Shown piece by piece: positions 17,300 to 27,182 of a stretch of 64,000 nt of DNA. Under the pieces are notes generated by a model. It had not been told where the DNA came from. It searched no databases and saw only the letters and a list, made by a program, of their open reading frames with translations. The translations under genes and the position numbers were made by a program. The stretch comes from Streptomyces reniochalinae (GTDB lineage: Bacteria; Actinomycetota; Actinomycetes; Streptomycetales; Streptomycetaceae), in contig NZ_QOIM01000037.1 in assembly GCF_003323735.1 (NCBI RefSeq), forward strand, positions 186,001 through 250,000. The letters run 5' to 3'. Positions within the stretch are counted from its first letter, which is position 1; the number at the start of each line of letters is the position of its first letter.

Positions 17300-18895
17300 A
17301 TGACGAGCGCCCCCACCGACCGGACCCCCGCTCCGAAACCACCCCCACAGCACGCCGCCCGCCCCACCGAGGAGCCCGCGGTCCGTCCCACGGACCAGGA
17401 CGAGGTGGCGGGTGCGGCGAGCGAAGTGGCCGGGGGGCGCGCCGGGCGGCGCGCCGTCCACGGCGCGAGCTGGTGGACGCCGCTGCGCACGGTGGTCGTC
17501 GTCACGCTGGGGATGTTCGTGCTCGGGATGCTCCAGAAAGCGCCCTGCTTCAGCGGCGGCTGGTTCTCCGGGCAGGCCGCGCAGTACGTGCACGCCTGCT
17601 ACTCCGACATCCCGCACCTGTACAACGGGCGCGGCTTCGCCGAGGGGCTCGTCCCCTACCTGGACCGCATCCCCGAACGGATCTCCGGCGGTATGGAGTA
17701 CCTGGAGTACCCCGTGCTCACCGGGGCCTTCATGCAGTTCGCGGGTGTGCTGACGCCCGGCGGTGACTCGCTGGTGCAGGACGAGAAGACCTACTGGCTG
17801 ATCAACGCGGGGATGCTCGCGGTCTGCGCGGCCGCGCTGGTCACGTGCGTGGTGCGCACCCACCGCAACCGCCCCTGGGACGGCATGCTCGTGGCTCTCG
17901 CGCCGGGGCTCGCGCTGACCGCCACGGTCAACTGGGACCTGCTGGCCGTCGCCATGACGGCCGCGGGCATGCTGCTGTGGGCGCGCTCGCGTCCGCTGGC
18001 CGCCGGCGTGCTGATCGGCCTGGCGACGGCGGCCAAGCTCTATCCGGCGCTGCTGCTGGGCCCCCTGCTGGTGCTGTGCTGGCGTGCGGGGCGCTGGGGT
18101 GGATTCGCACGGGTGACGGCGGGTGCGGCCGTCTCGTGGCTGGCGGTGAACGTGCCGGTGATGGTGGCGGCCCCGGCCGGCTGGGCGAAGTTCTACACCT
18201 TCAGCCAGGAGCGCCCGGTGGACTTCGGTTCGCTGTGGCTGATCGTCCAGCAGCGAACCGGACGTGAGTTCGAAGAAGCCAACCTCTACGCCATCGTCCT
18301 GATGGTGCTGGGCTGCGCCGCGATCGCCGCGCTGGCCCTGTGCGCCCCCAGGCGGCCCCGGTTCGCGCAGCTCTCCTTCCTGGTGATCGCCCTCTTCGTC
18401 CTCACCAACAAGGTCTACTCCCCGCAGTACGTCCTGTGGCTGATCCCGCTGGCGGCCCTCGCCCGCCCCAAGTGGCGGGACTTCCTCATCTGGCAGGGCT
18501 GCGAGGTCGTCTACTTCCTGGGTATCTGGATGTACCTCGCCTACACCTCCAGCGGCGACAAACGCCAGGGGCTCCCCGAGGACGGCTACCAACTCGTCAT
18601 CCTGGCCCACCTGTTGGGCACGCTCTACCTGTGCGTGATGATCGTCCGCGACGTCCTGCGGCCCGAGAACGACCCCGTACGCAGGGACGACGGTTCCGAC
18701 GACCCGGGCGGCGGCGTGCTGGACCGGGCCCCTGACGTCTTCACCCTCGGCCCGCTCGCGCCCGCCCCCTCACGCCGCCACGCCGCCTTCGCAGCCCCCT
18801 CCACCGCCGCCACCCCCGCCACGTCCTCCTCCACCACCGCCACTACCGCCCTGCAACGGCGCACCGTGCGGTGGGGGGCGGCGATGCGGGAGTGA
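17300..18895 (+). CDS. GT87/DUF2029-like membrane glycosyltransferase
   Basis: A 531-residue polytopic membrane protein resembling the GT87 (DUF2029) family of polyprenol-phosphate-dependent mannosyltransferases of the GT-C fold. Features are a first membrane segment at about 67-85, a long extracytoplasmic loop with IPHLYNGRGFAEGLVPYLD and GGMEYLEYPVL (acidic catalytic-loop type), and LATAAKLYPALLLGPLLVL. The C terminus is hydrophilic with Ala/Thr/Ser repeats. ATG at 17300 is preferred over 17291, which abuts the ribosome-binding site. The substrate is unknown, perhaps lipoglycan or glycoprotein mannose (inference). Confidence 0.82.
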   Translation: MTSAPTDRTPAPKPPPQHAARPTEEPAVRPTDQDEVAGAASEVAGGRAGRRAVHGASWWTPLRTVVVVTLGMFVLGMLQKAPCFSGGWFSGQAAQYVHACYSDIPHLYNGRGFAEGLVPYLDRIPERISGGMEYLEYPVLTGAFMQFAGVLTPGGDSLVQDEKTYWLINAGMLAVCAAALVTCVVRTHRNRPWDGMLVALAPGLALTATVNWDLLAVAMTAAGMLLWARSRPLAAGVLIGLATAAKLYPALLLGPLLVLCWRAGRWGGFARVTAGAAVSWLAVNVPVMVAAPAGWAKFYTFSQERPVDFGSLWLIVQQRTGREFEEANLYAIVLMVLGCAAIAALALCAPRRPRFAQLSFLVIALFVLTNKVYSPQYVLWLIPLAALARPKWRDFLIWQGCEVVYFLGIWMYLAYTSSGDKRQGLPEDGYQLVILAHLLGTLYLCVMIVRDVLRPENDPVRRDDGSDDPGGGVLDRAPDVFTLGPLAPAPSRRHAAFAAPSTAATPATSSSTTATTALQRRTVRWGAAMRE

Positions 18896-18917
18896 CGGCG
18901 CGGCGTCCTGCGCCGTC

Positions 18918-18931
18918 GTTTCACGTGAAAC
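18918..18931. other. parS: parS site (perfect)
   Basis: GTTTCACGTGAAAC, the ParB-binding centromere palindrome, between the GT87-like gene and the MFS gene. Confidence 0.95.
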
Positions 18932-18967
18932 CATCGCAATGCGGCGTTGCTGTGTGAGGCTGTCCCC

Positions 18968-20374
18968 ATGTCCGTCGCCCGCGACCTGCGCACTCTGCTC
19001 CGCTTCCCCGGCTTCCGTAGGCTGTTGACGGTACGGCTGCTCTCCCAGCTCGCCGACGGGGTCTACCAGATCGCACTGGCGGCGTACGTGGTCTTCTCCC
19101 CCGAGAAGGAGACCTCGCCCGCGGCGATCGCCTCCGCCATGGCGGTGCTGCTGCTGCCGTACTCGCTTCTGGGCCCGTTCGCCGGCGTCCTGCTGGACCG
19201 CTGGCGGCGTCGCCAGGTGCTCTTCTTCGGCAACATGCTGCGCACCGCCCTCGCGGCCCTCACGGCGGCGTTCGTCCTCGGAGCCGTACCGGACTGGCTG
19301 GTCTTCCTCTCGGCCCTCACCGTCACCGCCGTGAACCGCTTCGTGCTGGCCGGGTTGTCCGCCGCGCTGCCCCGTGTCGTGGACGGCGAGCGTCTGGTGA
19401 TCGCCAACTCCCTCTCCCCGACCGCGGGCACGCTCGCCGCCACGCTGGGCGGCGGGGTCGCCTTCGTGGTGCGCTCTCTCGCCCCCGGCACCGGACGGGA
19501 GGCCGACAGCCTCGTGCTGCTGACCGCGGCCGCCCTCTATCTGCTGGGCGCCCTGGCCTCGCTGCCGATGGCCAGGGACCTGCTCGGCCCCGACCCGACC
19601 GCCGTGCAGCCCCGCGTCCTGGCCGCCGTCGCCAGTACGGCCCGCGGTCTGCTGGCCGGGCTCCGCCACCTCGCCGCGCGCCGGACGGCGGCCTACGCCC
19701 TCACCGCCGCCACGCTGATGCGGTTCTGCTACGGCGCGCTGACGGTGACGGTGCTGATGCTGTGCCGGTACGCGTGGAGCGGCGACGGCTCCGTCGACGG
19801 CGGCCTGGGCCTGCTGGGGCTCGCACTCGGCCTGTCCGGACTCGGCTTCTTCGCCGCCGCCGTGATCACCCCTGCGGCCGTGGGGCGGTGGGGGATCTTC
19901 GGCTGGATGGCGCTGTGCGCGGGTGCCGCCGCGGTGCTGGAGCCCGCGCTGGGGCTGTCGTTCACGCCGGGGCCGATACTGGCCGCCGCCTTCGTGCTGG
20001 GCCTCGTCACCCAGGCCGCGAAGATCGCCACCGACACCGCCGTCCAGACCTCGGTGGACGACGCCTTCCGCGGCCGGGTCTTCTCCCTCTACGACATGCT
20101 CTACAACGTCGCCTACGTCGGGGCCGCCGCGGTGGCCGCGGTGCTGCTGCCGCCCGACGGGCGCTCCGCCGCCGTCGTCCTCGGGGTCGCCGTGCTGTAC
20201 GCGGCCCTCGCGCTGGCCGTCTCGCAGGTTTCACGTGAAACACGGGCGCCCGACCGACCGGAACAGGGTGAGGGACGAGAACAGGGCACCGGAGAAGAAG
20301 CGGAGCGCCGGGAGCCGGGGCAGGGCCCGGGCGGCCGGCAGGTCAGCCCTCCTGCCGGGCCCACCACTTCCTGA
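18968..20374 (+). CDS. MFS transporter
   Basis: A 468-residue protein with about 12 membrane segments, of the MFS group with weak similarity to macrolide/other drug exporters (FLLDRWRRRQVL-like loop 2-3 signature: GVLLDRWRRRQVLFFGN; loop 10-11 region DDAFRGRVFSLYDMLYN). The start is ATG at 18968. The C terminus (after 430) is charged, includes the VSRET peptide encoded by a parS site, and overlaps the 3' end of cca by 32 bases on the opposite strand. The substrate is unknown; the gene belongs to the conserved origin-proximal order of Streptomyces as I remember it. Confidence 0.88.
   Translation: MSVARDLRTLLRFPGFRRLLTVRLLSQLADGVYQIALAAYVVFSPEKETSPAAIASAMAVLLLPYSLLGPFAGVLLDRWRRRQVLFFGNMLRTALAALTAAFVLGAVPDWLVFLSALTVTAVNRFVLAGLSAALPRVVDGERLVIANSLSPTAGTLAATLGGGVAFVVRSLAPGTGREADSLVLLTAAALYLLGALASLPMARDLLGPDPTAVQPRVLAAVASTARGLLAGLRHLAARRTAAYALTAATLMRFCYGALTVTVLMLCRYAWSGDGSVDGGLGLLGLALGLSGLGFFAAAVITPAAVGRWGIFGWMALCAGAAAVLEPALGLSFTPGPILAAAFVLGLVTQAAKIATDTAVQTSVDDAFRGRVFSLYDMLYNVAYVGAAAVAAVLLPPDGRSAAVVLGVAVLYAALALAVSQVSRETRAPDRPEQGEGREQGTGEEAERREPGQGPGGRQVSPPAGPTTS
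20228..20241. other. parS: parS site (perfect, inside MFS gene)
   Basis: GTTTCACGTGAAAC within the 3' part of the MFS gene, where it encodes VSRET. Confidence 0.95.
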
Positions 20375-21827
20375 GCTCCGCCGCAGCGGCGTCGTACCCC
20401 AGCGGCCCGTGCTCCAGGCGCAGCTCCAGCAGGTGCTTGTACGCCTTCCCCACCACCGGCCCCGGCCCCACGCCGAGCTCGCGCATGATCTCGTTGCCGT
20501 CGAGGTCGGGCCGGATCGCGTCCAGCTCTTCCTGTTCCTGGAGCCGCGCGATCCGCTCCTCCAGACCGTCGTACGCGCGCGAGAGCGCCTGGGCCTTGCG
20601 CTTGTTGCGGGTCGTGCAGTCCGAGCGCGTCAGCTTGTGCAGCCGGCTCAGCAACGGCCCGGCGTCCCGCACGTAGCGGCGCACCGCCGCATCCGTCCAC
20701 TCCCCGGTGCCGTACCCGTGGAAGCGCAAGTGCAGCTCCACCAGCCGTGAGACGTCCTTGACCATCTCGCCGGGGTACTTGAGCGCGGTCATCCGCTTCT
20801 TCGTCATCTTCGCGCCCACCACCTCGTGGTGGTGGAAGGAGACCCGGCCGTCCTTCTCGAACCTGCGCGTCCTCGGCTTGCCGATGTCGTGCAGCAGCGC
20901 CGCCAGCCGCAGCGTGAGGTCGGGCCCCTCCTCCTCCAGGTCGATCGCCTGGTCCAGCACGGTCAGCGAGTGCTCGTAGACGTCCTTGTGCCGGTGGTGC
21001 TCGTCCCGCTCCAGGCGCAGCGCGGGCAGCTCGGGCAGCACCCGCGCGGCCAGTCCGGTCTCCACCAGCAGCCGCAGCCCCTTGCGGGGCCAGCGGCCGA
21101 GCAGCAGCTTGTTCAGCTCGTCCCGCACCCGTTCCGCGGAGACGATCTCGATGCGGTCGGCCATCCTGGTCATGGCGTCCACGACCTCGGGCGCCACCTC
21201 GAAGTCGAGCTGGGCGGCGAAGCGCGCGGCGCGCATCATGCGCAGCGGATCGTCGGAGAAAGAGGCCTGCGGCGTCCCCGGAGTCCGCAGCCTGCGGGCC
21301 GCCAGGTCCTCCCGGCCGCCGTGCGGGTCGACGAACTCCTTCTCGGGGAGCGCGACCGCCATGGCGTTCACCGTGAAGTCCCGGCGGACCAGGTCGTCCT
21401 CGATGGTGTCGCCGTAGGAGACCTCGGGCTTGCGGGAGGCACGGTCGTAGATCTCCGACCGATACGTCGTCACTTCGAGTACGAAGTCCGACTTCTTGAT
21501 CCCCACCGTGCCGAAGGCGATGCCCACCTCCCACACCGCGTCCGCCCACGGCCGCACCAGCCGCAGCACGTCCTCGGGCCGGGCGTCCGTGGTGAAGTCC
21601 AGATCGTTGCCGAGCCGCCCCAGCAGCGCGTCGCGCACCGAACCGCCGACCAGAGCGAGCCGGAAGCCGGCCTCGCGGAAGCGGCGCGCGAGCTCGTCCG
21701 CCACCGGTGAGACGCGCAGCAGCTCGCTGACTGCGCGCTGCTGCACCTCGCTCAGGTGCTCGGCTGCCGGGCCGTCCTCCGGGGCGGCCAGGGGCGTGGC
21801 GGGGGGCTGGTCGGGGCTGTCACTCAT
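20343..21827 (-). CDS. cca: CCA tRNA nucleotidyltransferase
   Basis: Adds or repairs the 3' CCA of tRNAs; needed here because neither tRNA gene in the window encodes CCA. 494 residues. The class II nucleotidyltransferase head (LVGGSVRDALLGRLGNDLDF) is at about 55-80 with the metal-binding acidic pair, followed by the RRDFTVNAMA motif and the RMMRAARFAAQLDF segment. An HD domain (LAALLHDIGKPRTR, then HHEVVG) follows at about 315-345. ATG at 21827 is chosen; GTG at 21839 is possible. It is convergent with the MFS gene and divergent from the DUF6049 gene. Confidence 0.95.
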   Translation of the reverse strand: MSDSPDQPPATPLAAPEDGPAAEHLSEVQQRAVSELLRVSPVADELARRFREAGFRLALVGGSVRDALLGRLGNDLDFTTDARPEDVLRLVRPWADAVWEVGIAFGTVGIKKSDFVLEVTTYRSEIYDRASRKPEVSYGDTIEDDLVRRDFTVNAMAVALPEKEFVDPHGGREDLAARRLRTPGTPQASFSDDPLRMMRAARFAAQLDFEVAPEVVDAMTRMADRIEIVSAERVRDELNKLLLGRWPRKGLRLLVETGLAARVLPELPALRLERDEHHRHKDVYEHSLTVLDQAIDLEEEGPDLTLRLAALLHDIGKPRTRRFEKDGRVSFHHHEVVGAKMTKKRMTALKYPGEMVKDVSRLVELHLRFHGYGTGEWTDAAVRRYVRDAGPLLSRLHKLTRSDCTTRNKRKAQALSRAYDGLEERIARLQEQEELDAIRPDLDGNEIMRELGVGPGPVVGKAYKHLLELRLEHGPLGYDAAAAELRKWWARQEG

Positions 21828-22016
21828 GGCGTTCGGCACAGCAGCACAGGGTACGTTGCCGCACCGGGTGCCTGCCCGGCGGCGGCCGTCCCCGCGCCCG
21901 TCGGACACCCTGCGGACACCGTGGTGATCTTGTGGTGGACGGCGCGGCACTTCCGTCCGTGAGACATCGTTACCATCAGGGATCCAGAACGCACGACCCA
22001 GTACTGCACCTTCATC

Positions 22017-22046
22017 ACCCAGCACCACCCAGCACCACCCAGCACC
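22017..22046 (+). repeat. Three exact 10-bp tandem repeats
   Basis: ACCCAGCACC occurs three times in tandem in the leader of the DUF6049 gene, ending 23 bases before its start codon. No function is recognised. Confidence 0.9.
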
Positions 22047-22069
22047 AAGCGACGACGACAGACGACGGG

Positions 22070-24658
22070 ATGGACGAGCGCGTGGCCGAGGCGGCTGAGA
22101 GTCAGGCTCCCCCTGCCCGTAGGGGGACGAACCGCTGGAGGCGCCGGGCAGCGGCGCTCCTCGCCGCCCTCCCCGTTCTGGCAGGGCCCCTCCTCCCCGC
22201 GGGCACGGCCACCGCAGCGCCCCAGGCGTCCCCGGCGAGCGGCACCCACACGTCCGCCGTGACGTCCGCCACCGCGGGCCCCGCGGCCCGGGCGGCCACC
22301 CCCGCGGCGGCAGCGGCGCCGGCGGCGCCCCAGGGGAGCGGCTCCCGCAGCGCCCGGGTCTCCGTGAACGAGGTCACGCCCGCCGTCCCCGACGCCGACG
22401 ACACCGTCACCGTCAGCGGCACCGTCACCAACACCAGCGGCGCCACGCTGAGCGACCTGGAGGTCGTCCCCCGCATCGGCCCGGGTCTCGGCTCGCGCAG
22501 CGCCATCGAGCAGGCGTCCCGCCGCCAGGGATACCTGTCGGGCGCGGACGGCACCGAGGTCCCCGGCGGGCACGGCGCCCGCATGTCAGGACTCGCCTCC
22601 GGCATCACCCGGCCGTTCACGCTGAAGATCCCCGTCAGCGACCTCCATCTGGGCCCCGGCGGCGTCTACCAGCTCGGCGTCTCCCTCACCGGGCAGACCC
22701 ACTCCCGCCCCTACGAGCAGATCCTGGGCATCGGCCGCACCTTCCTGCCCTGGCAGGAGAAGGCCGACAGCCCCCACACCCGGGTCACCTACCTGTGGCC
22801 GCTGATCTCCACCCCGCACGTGACCGCGCGCACGGAGTCCGACGAACAGCAGACCCCGGTCTTCCGCGACGACAAACTGGCCGAGGAGCTGGCCCCCGGC
22901 GGGCGCCTCCAGCAGATGCTGGAACTCGGCAAGGACCTCGACGTCACCTGGGTCATTGACCCCGACCTGCTGGCGAGCGTCGACATGATGGCGGGCCGCT
23001 ACCGGGTGCACAAGCCCGGCGGCGGCCCGGACGACACCGTCGCCGGCAAGGGCCAGGAGGACGCCAAGCGCTGGCTGGACGAGTTGCAGAAGGCCGTCCG
23101 CGGCAAAGAGGTCGTCGCCCTCCCGTTCGCCGACCCGGACCTGGCCTCGCTGGCCCACCGCGGCCAGAAGGTGCCCGGCGCGCTCAGCTCCCTGGGGCAG
23201 GCCACGAGGCTCGCCAAGGACACGGTCGAGACAGTGCTCCACGTGAAACCGAGCACCGACTTCGCCTGGCCCTACGAGGGCGCCGTCGACTCCTCCATCG
23301 TGGGCGTGGCCACCTCGGCGGGCGCCCACAACGTGATCGCCCGCAGCGACAGCGTCCGGGACGCCGGCCTCTCCTACAGCCCGACGGCGGCCCGCCCGAT
23401 CGGCAGCGGCAACACCGCGCTGGTCGCCGACGAGCGGCTGTCCACCGCCTTCGAGGGCGACCTGTCCCGGGCCGGTGCCGCCTCGCGCGCCGTGCAGCAG
23501 TTCACCGCCCAGTCCCTCGCGCTGGCGAGCCAGGTGCCCTCCCGTACCCGCAGCGTCGTCGTCGCCCCCCAGCGGACACCGAGCGTCTCCCAGGCGCAGG
23601 CGATGGCCGAGGGCGTCGAGGCGCTCAGCGACAGCGGCTGGGCCGAGCCGGGCAGCCTGGCCGACGCCGCGAAGGCCAAGCCGGACCAGGGCGCCCAGCG
23701 CCGGATGCCGACGCCCTCCGCCTATCCTTCGACGCTCCGCAAGAGCGAGCTGCCGGCCACCGCCTTCGAGCAGGTGCGCAAGACGAAGGACGGCCTGGAG
23801 GACTTCAAGGAGATCCTCAGCGACCCCGAGCGCGTGATGCCGCCGTTCAGCACGGCCATAGACCGCGAGGTCTCCAACGCGTGGCGCGGCAGGGCGTCCG
23901 CCGGGCAGAGCTACCGCAACGGGGTGGAGGACTACCTGCTGGAGCTGCGCGGCGCGGTCAAGCTCATCAACAAGTCCGGCATCACGCTCTCGGGCCGCGA
24001 GGCCACCATCCCCGTGACCGTGCAGAACAACCTGGCACAGGGCGTCGACGGGCTCGTGCTGGAGCTAAGGTCGAGCCGCGTCGGCCTGGACGTGGGGGAC
24101 GCGAAGCGGGTCAAGGTCGACGGCGAACACACCCAGTCCCTCAAGTTCGACACCACCGCCAAGAACAACGGCCGCGCCTATGTGTACGCCCAGCTCTACA
24201 CGGAGGACGGCGAGCGCTACGGCAAGGTCATGAAGTTCCAGGTGAACGTGACCTCCATCACGTCCACCGTGCTGCTGGTGATCGCGATCGGCGTGCTGCT
24301 GATCGTGCTGGCCGGCATCAGGATGTACACCCAGCGCAAGCGGTCGGGCCCGGCCCCGGACCCGGACGCCCCGCTGAAGGACCCGGGCGGCGGCGGCCAC
24401 GGCGGCGCGACGGATGGCACGGGAGACGGCAACGCGCCGGGTGGCCCGTCGGACGGCCCGGCGGGCGGCGCCGCGGACAACTCGTCGGGCGGTGCGGGAG
24501 ACGACTCGACGGACGACGCCGCAGGCGACTCCACGGACGACTCGGCCGACGGCGGCAAGGGCTCCGGTGCCCCGGACCGGGACACGGACGGCGACGGGAA
24601 CGACACCGTCCGGGAAAACGACAACCCCCCGGCCACGGGTGAGAAAGTGGACCGTTGA
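22070..24658 (+). CDS. DUF6049 family secreted, membrane-anchored protein
   Basis: An 862-residue envelope protein. A signal peptide (RRRAAALLAALPVLAGPLLPAGTATAA) lies at about residues 25-50, followed by a large extracytoplasmic region with an Ig-like start (VTPAVPDADDTVTVSGTVTN). One membrane segment (STVLLVIAIGVLLIVLAGI, about 736-757) precedes a Gly/Asp/Ser-rich acidic cytoplasmic tail. It lies 38 bases upstream of murJ and is the positional counterpart of mycobacterial Rv3909, so a role with the MurJ flippase system is likely (inference). A degenerate parS-like site lies inside at 23236. ATG at 22070 has a weak ribosome-binding site. Confidence 0.85.
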   Translation: MDERVAEAAESQAPPARRGTNRWRRRAAALLAALPVLAGPLLPAGTATAAPQASPASGTHTSAVTSATAGPAARAATPAAAAAPAAPQGSGSRSARVSVNEVTPAVPDADDTVTVSGTVTNTSGATLSDLEVVPRIGPGLGSRSAIEQASRRQGYLSGADGTEVPGGHGARMSGLASGITRPFTLKIPVSDLHLGPGGVYQLGVSLTGQTHSRPYEQILGIGRTFLPWQEKADSPHTRVTYLWPLISTPHVTARTESDEQQTPVFRDDKLAEELAPGGRLQQMLELGKDLDVTWVIDPDLLASVDMMAGRYRVHKPGGGPDDTVAGKGQEDAKRWLDELQKAVRGKEVVALPFADPDLASLAHRGQKVPGALSSLGQATRLAKDTVETVLHVKPSTDFAWPYEGAVDSSIVGVATSAGAHNVIARSDSVRDAGLSYSPTAARPIGSGNTALVADERLSTAFEGDLSRAGAASRAVQQFTAQSLALASQVPSRTRSVVVAPQRTPSVSQAQAMAEGVEALSDSGWAEPGSLADAAKAKPDQGAQRRMPTPSAYPSTLRKSELPATAFEQVRKTKDGLEDFKEILSDPERVMPPFSTAIDREVSNAWRGRASAGQSYRNGVEDYLLELRGAVKLINKSGITLSGREATIPVTVQNNLAQGVDGLVLELRSSRVGLDVGDAKRVKVDGEHTQSLKFDTTAKNNGRAYVYAQLYTEDGERYGKVMKFQVNVTSITSTVLLVIAIGVLLIVLAGIRMYTQRKRSGPAPDPDAPLKDPGGGGHGGATDGTGDGNAPGGPSDGPAGGAADNSSGGAGDDSTDDAAGDSTDDSADGGKGSGAPDRDTDGDGNDTVRENDNPPATGEKVDR
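23236..23249. other. Degenerate parS-like site
   Basis: GCTCCACGTGAAAC, two mismatches to the parS consensus, within the DUF6049 coding region. The intact right half may give weak ParB binding. Confidence 0.35.
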
Positions 24659-24696
24659 CTCATCCGGGCGAGCAGGGGCAGGGGTAGGTAGCGACG

Positions 24697-27048
24697 ATGA
24701 ACGCGCCGTATGGCGGCGACCGGGGCCGGACGCCCGGTGACGGCTCTGGCCAGCCGGAGGACCCGTACGCGCAGGACGTGTACGCGCGTGATCCGTACGC
24801 GACCGCGGACCCCTCGGCGCAGGACCCGGACCCGCAGGCGTGGCAGCGCTACCAAGGCCAGGAGCCCCAGGACCCGTACGCGGCGCAGCCGCGGGAAGGG
24901 CAGCCGTACGGCCGGCAGCAGCATCCGTCGCCCTACGGGCAGCCGCCCCACGGACAGCAGCCGCACGGACAGCAGTCCCACGGGCAGCAGTCCCACGGGC
25001 AACCGCCGCACCAGCAGCCGTACGGGCAGCAGCCCCACCAGCAGCCGCACGCGGCACAGGCCTACCAGGGCGAGCAGCCCCCGCAGCCCCAGGCTGCACG
25101 GCCCACCGGCCAGGGCGCCCCGCAGTCCGGCGACGCCTTCGCCCACCTCTACCGCGACCAGGGCCACCCTCAGCCGCAGCAGGGGCAGCACGGGCAGCAC
25201 GCGCACCACCCCCACCAGGCCCAGCAGGGCCACCAGGCCCAGCAGGTGCGCTCCCCTCAGCAGGAGCCCGGCCGGCCCCAGGCCACCCAGCCGCCGCAGC
25301 CGTATCCGCCGGAGCCCGGTGCGCCGGGGGCCGCCGAGGAGCCGTCGGCGCAGACCGTCAACCTCAACGCCGTCGCCCCCAAGGAAGAAGTCCCCGCCCC
25401 CTCAGGAGGCAAGGGCGGCGGCGGCCTCCTCAAGTCCAGCGCCATCATGGCCGCCGGCACGATGGTCTCCCGGCTGACGGGCTTCATCCGCTCCGCGATG
25501 ATCGTCGCCGCGCTCGGCGCCTCCGCCCTCGGTGACAGCTACCAGCTGGCCATCACCCTTCCGACGATGCTCTACATCCTCAGCGTCGGCGGCGGCCTGA
25601 ACTCGGTCTTCGTACCGCAGCTCGTGCGCGCGATGAAGGAGGACGACGACGGCGGCGACGCGTACGCGAACCGGCTGCTGACGCTGGTCGCGGTACTGCT
25701 GGGCATCCTGGCGGTCGCGGCCGTCTTCGCCGCGCCGCTCCTGGTGCGGCTGATGTCCGTCAAGCTGGCGGGGGACCCGGCGGCCAACGAGGTCACCGTC
25801 ACCTTCGTGCGCTACTGCCTGCCCTCGATCTTCTTCATGGGCATCCACGTGGTGATGGGCCAGGTGCTCAACGCGCGCGGCCGCTTCGGGGCGATGATGT
25901 GGACGCCGGTCCTCAACAACGTCGTCATCATCTCCACCATCAGCCTGTTCCTGTGGGTCTACGGGACCGCCTCGACCTCGAAGCTGACCGTCGCCAGCAT
26001 CCCCCCCGAGGGCGTGCGGCTACTGGGCATCGGCACCCTGCTGGGGCTGGTCGTCCAGGCGCTGTCGATGATCCCCTACCTGCGCGCTGCGGGCTTCCGC
26101 ATCCGGCCCCGCTTCGACTGGCGCGGCCACGGCCTGGGCAAGGCCGCCAAGCTGGCCAAGTGGACGATCCTGTTCGTCCTCGCCAACCAGGCCGGTGTGC
26201 TGGTCGTCTCCCAGCTGTCCACCTGGGCAGGTGACACCGCCGCCGAGGGCGGCGACTCCGGCACCGGCTACATCGCCTACTCCAACGCCCAGCTCATCTG
26301 GACGATGCCGCAGTCCATCATCACCGTCTCCGTGATGGCCGCGCTGCTGCCCCGGCTGTCCCGGGCGGCGGCCGACGGCGACCCCGGAGCCGTGCGGGAC
26401 GACATCTCCCAGGGCCTGCGCAACTCGGCCGTCGCCATCGTGCCGATCGCCTTCGGTTTCCTGGCGCTCGGCATCCCCATGTGCACCATGATCTACGGCT
26501 CGGCGGGCGTGGACGCCGCCCGTTCCATGGGCTACATGCTGATGGCGTTCGGAATCGGCCTGATCCCCTACTCCGTCCAGTACGTCGTTCTGCGCGCCTT
26601 CTACGCGTACGAGGACACCCGCACCCCCTTCTTCAACACGGTCATAGTGGCCGCCGTCAACGCCGCCGCCTCCGCGCTGTGCTTCTTGCTGCTGCCCGCC
26701 CGCTGGGCCGTCGTCGGCATGGCCGCCTCCTACGGGCTCGCCTACCTCACCGGTGTCGGCATCGCCTGGCGCCGGCTGCGCGACCGGCTGGGCGGCGACC
26801 TGGACGGGCGGCGCGTGGTGCGCACGTACACCCGGCTCGGCGGCGCCAGCATCCCCGCGACGCTCGCCGCGGGCGCCGCGGCCTGGGGCATCATGCGCGT
26901 CCTGGGCAGCGGCACGCTCGGCTCGATCGCCGCGCTCGCCGGCGGAGGGATCGTTCTGGGCGCGGTTTTCGTCCTAGCGGCGAAGCGCATGCGCGTCGAG
27001 GAAATGACGGCGATGCTCGGGATGGTGCGCGCCAGACTCGGCCGATGA
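24697..27048 (+). CDS. murJ: Lipid II flippase MurJ (MviN) with long N-terminal extension
   Basis: Moves lipid II across the membrane for peptidoglycan synthesis. 783 residues. Residues about 1-245 are a cytoplasmic low-complexity extension rich in Gln, His, Pro and Tyr (repeats like PHGQQSHGQ). The MurJ core starts at KSSAIMAAGTMVSRLTGFIRSAMI and has about 14 membrane segments, with LGDSYQLAITLPTMLYILSVGG and AFYAYEDTRTPFFNT as landmarks. ATG at 24697. It follows the DUF6049 gene and precedes the pseudokinase gene; in Mycobacterium the kinase-like part is fused to MurJ, here it is separate. Confidence 0.95.
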   Translation: MNAPYGGDRGRTPGDGSGQPEDPYAQDVYARDPYATADPSAQDPDPQAWQRYQGQEPQDPYAAQPREGQPYGRQQHPSPYGQPPHGQQPHGQQSHGQQSHGQPPHQQPYGQQPHQQPHAAQAYQGEQPPQPQAARPTGQGAPQSGDAFAHLYRDQGHPQPQQGQHGQHAHHPHQAQQGHQAQQVRSPQQEPGRPQATQPPQPYPPEPGAPGAAEEPSAQTVNLNAVAPKEEVPAPSGGKGGGGLLKSSAIMAAGTMVSRLTGFIRSAMIVAALGASALGDSYQLAITLPTMLYILSVGGGLNSVFVPQLVRAMKEDDDGGDAYANRLLTLVAVLLGILAVAAVFAAPLLVRLMSVKLAGDPAANEVTVTFVRYCLPSIFFMGIHVVMGQVLNARGRFGAMMWTPVLNNVVIISTISLFLWVYGTASTSKLTVASIPPEGVRLLGIGTLLGLVVQALSMIPYLRAAGFRIRPRFDWRGHGLGKAAKLAKWTILFVLANQAGVLVVSQLSTWAGDTAAEGGDSGTGYIAYSNAQLIWTMPQSIITVSVMAALLPRLSRAAADGDPGAVRDDISQGLRNSAVAIVPIAFGFLALGIPMCTMIYGSAGVDAARSMGYMLMAFGIGLIPYSVQYVVLRAFYAYEDTRTPFFNTVIVAAVNAAASALCFLLLPARWAVVGMAASYGLAYLTGVGIAWRRLRDRLGGDLDGRRVVRTYTRLGGASIPATLAAGAAAWGIMRVLGSGTLGSIAALAGGGIVLGAVFVLAAKRMRVEEMTAMLGMVRARLGR

Positions 27049-27182
27049 AATCCGGACGGGGAAACCGGCGTATACAACCATCATTCGCCCCCGCGTGTCG
27101 TGCATAGCGGCGAGGTGTAGGCACAATTGTTTTTGGCCGTTTCCAGTAAAACGGCGCTACGGATGGGGAGGCAGGAACGACG

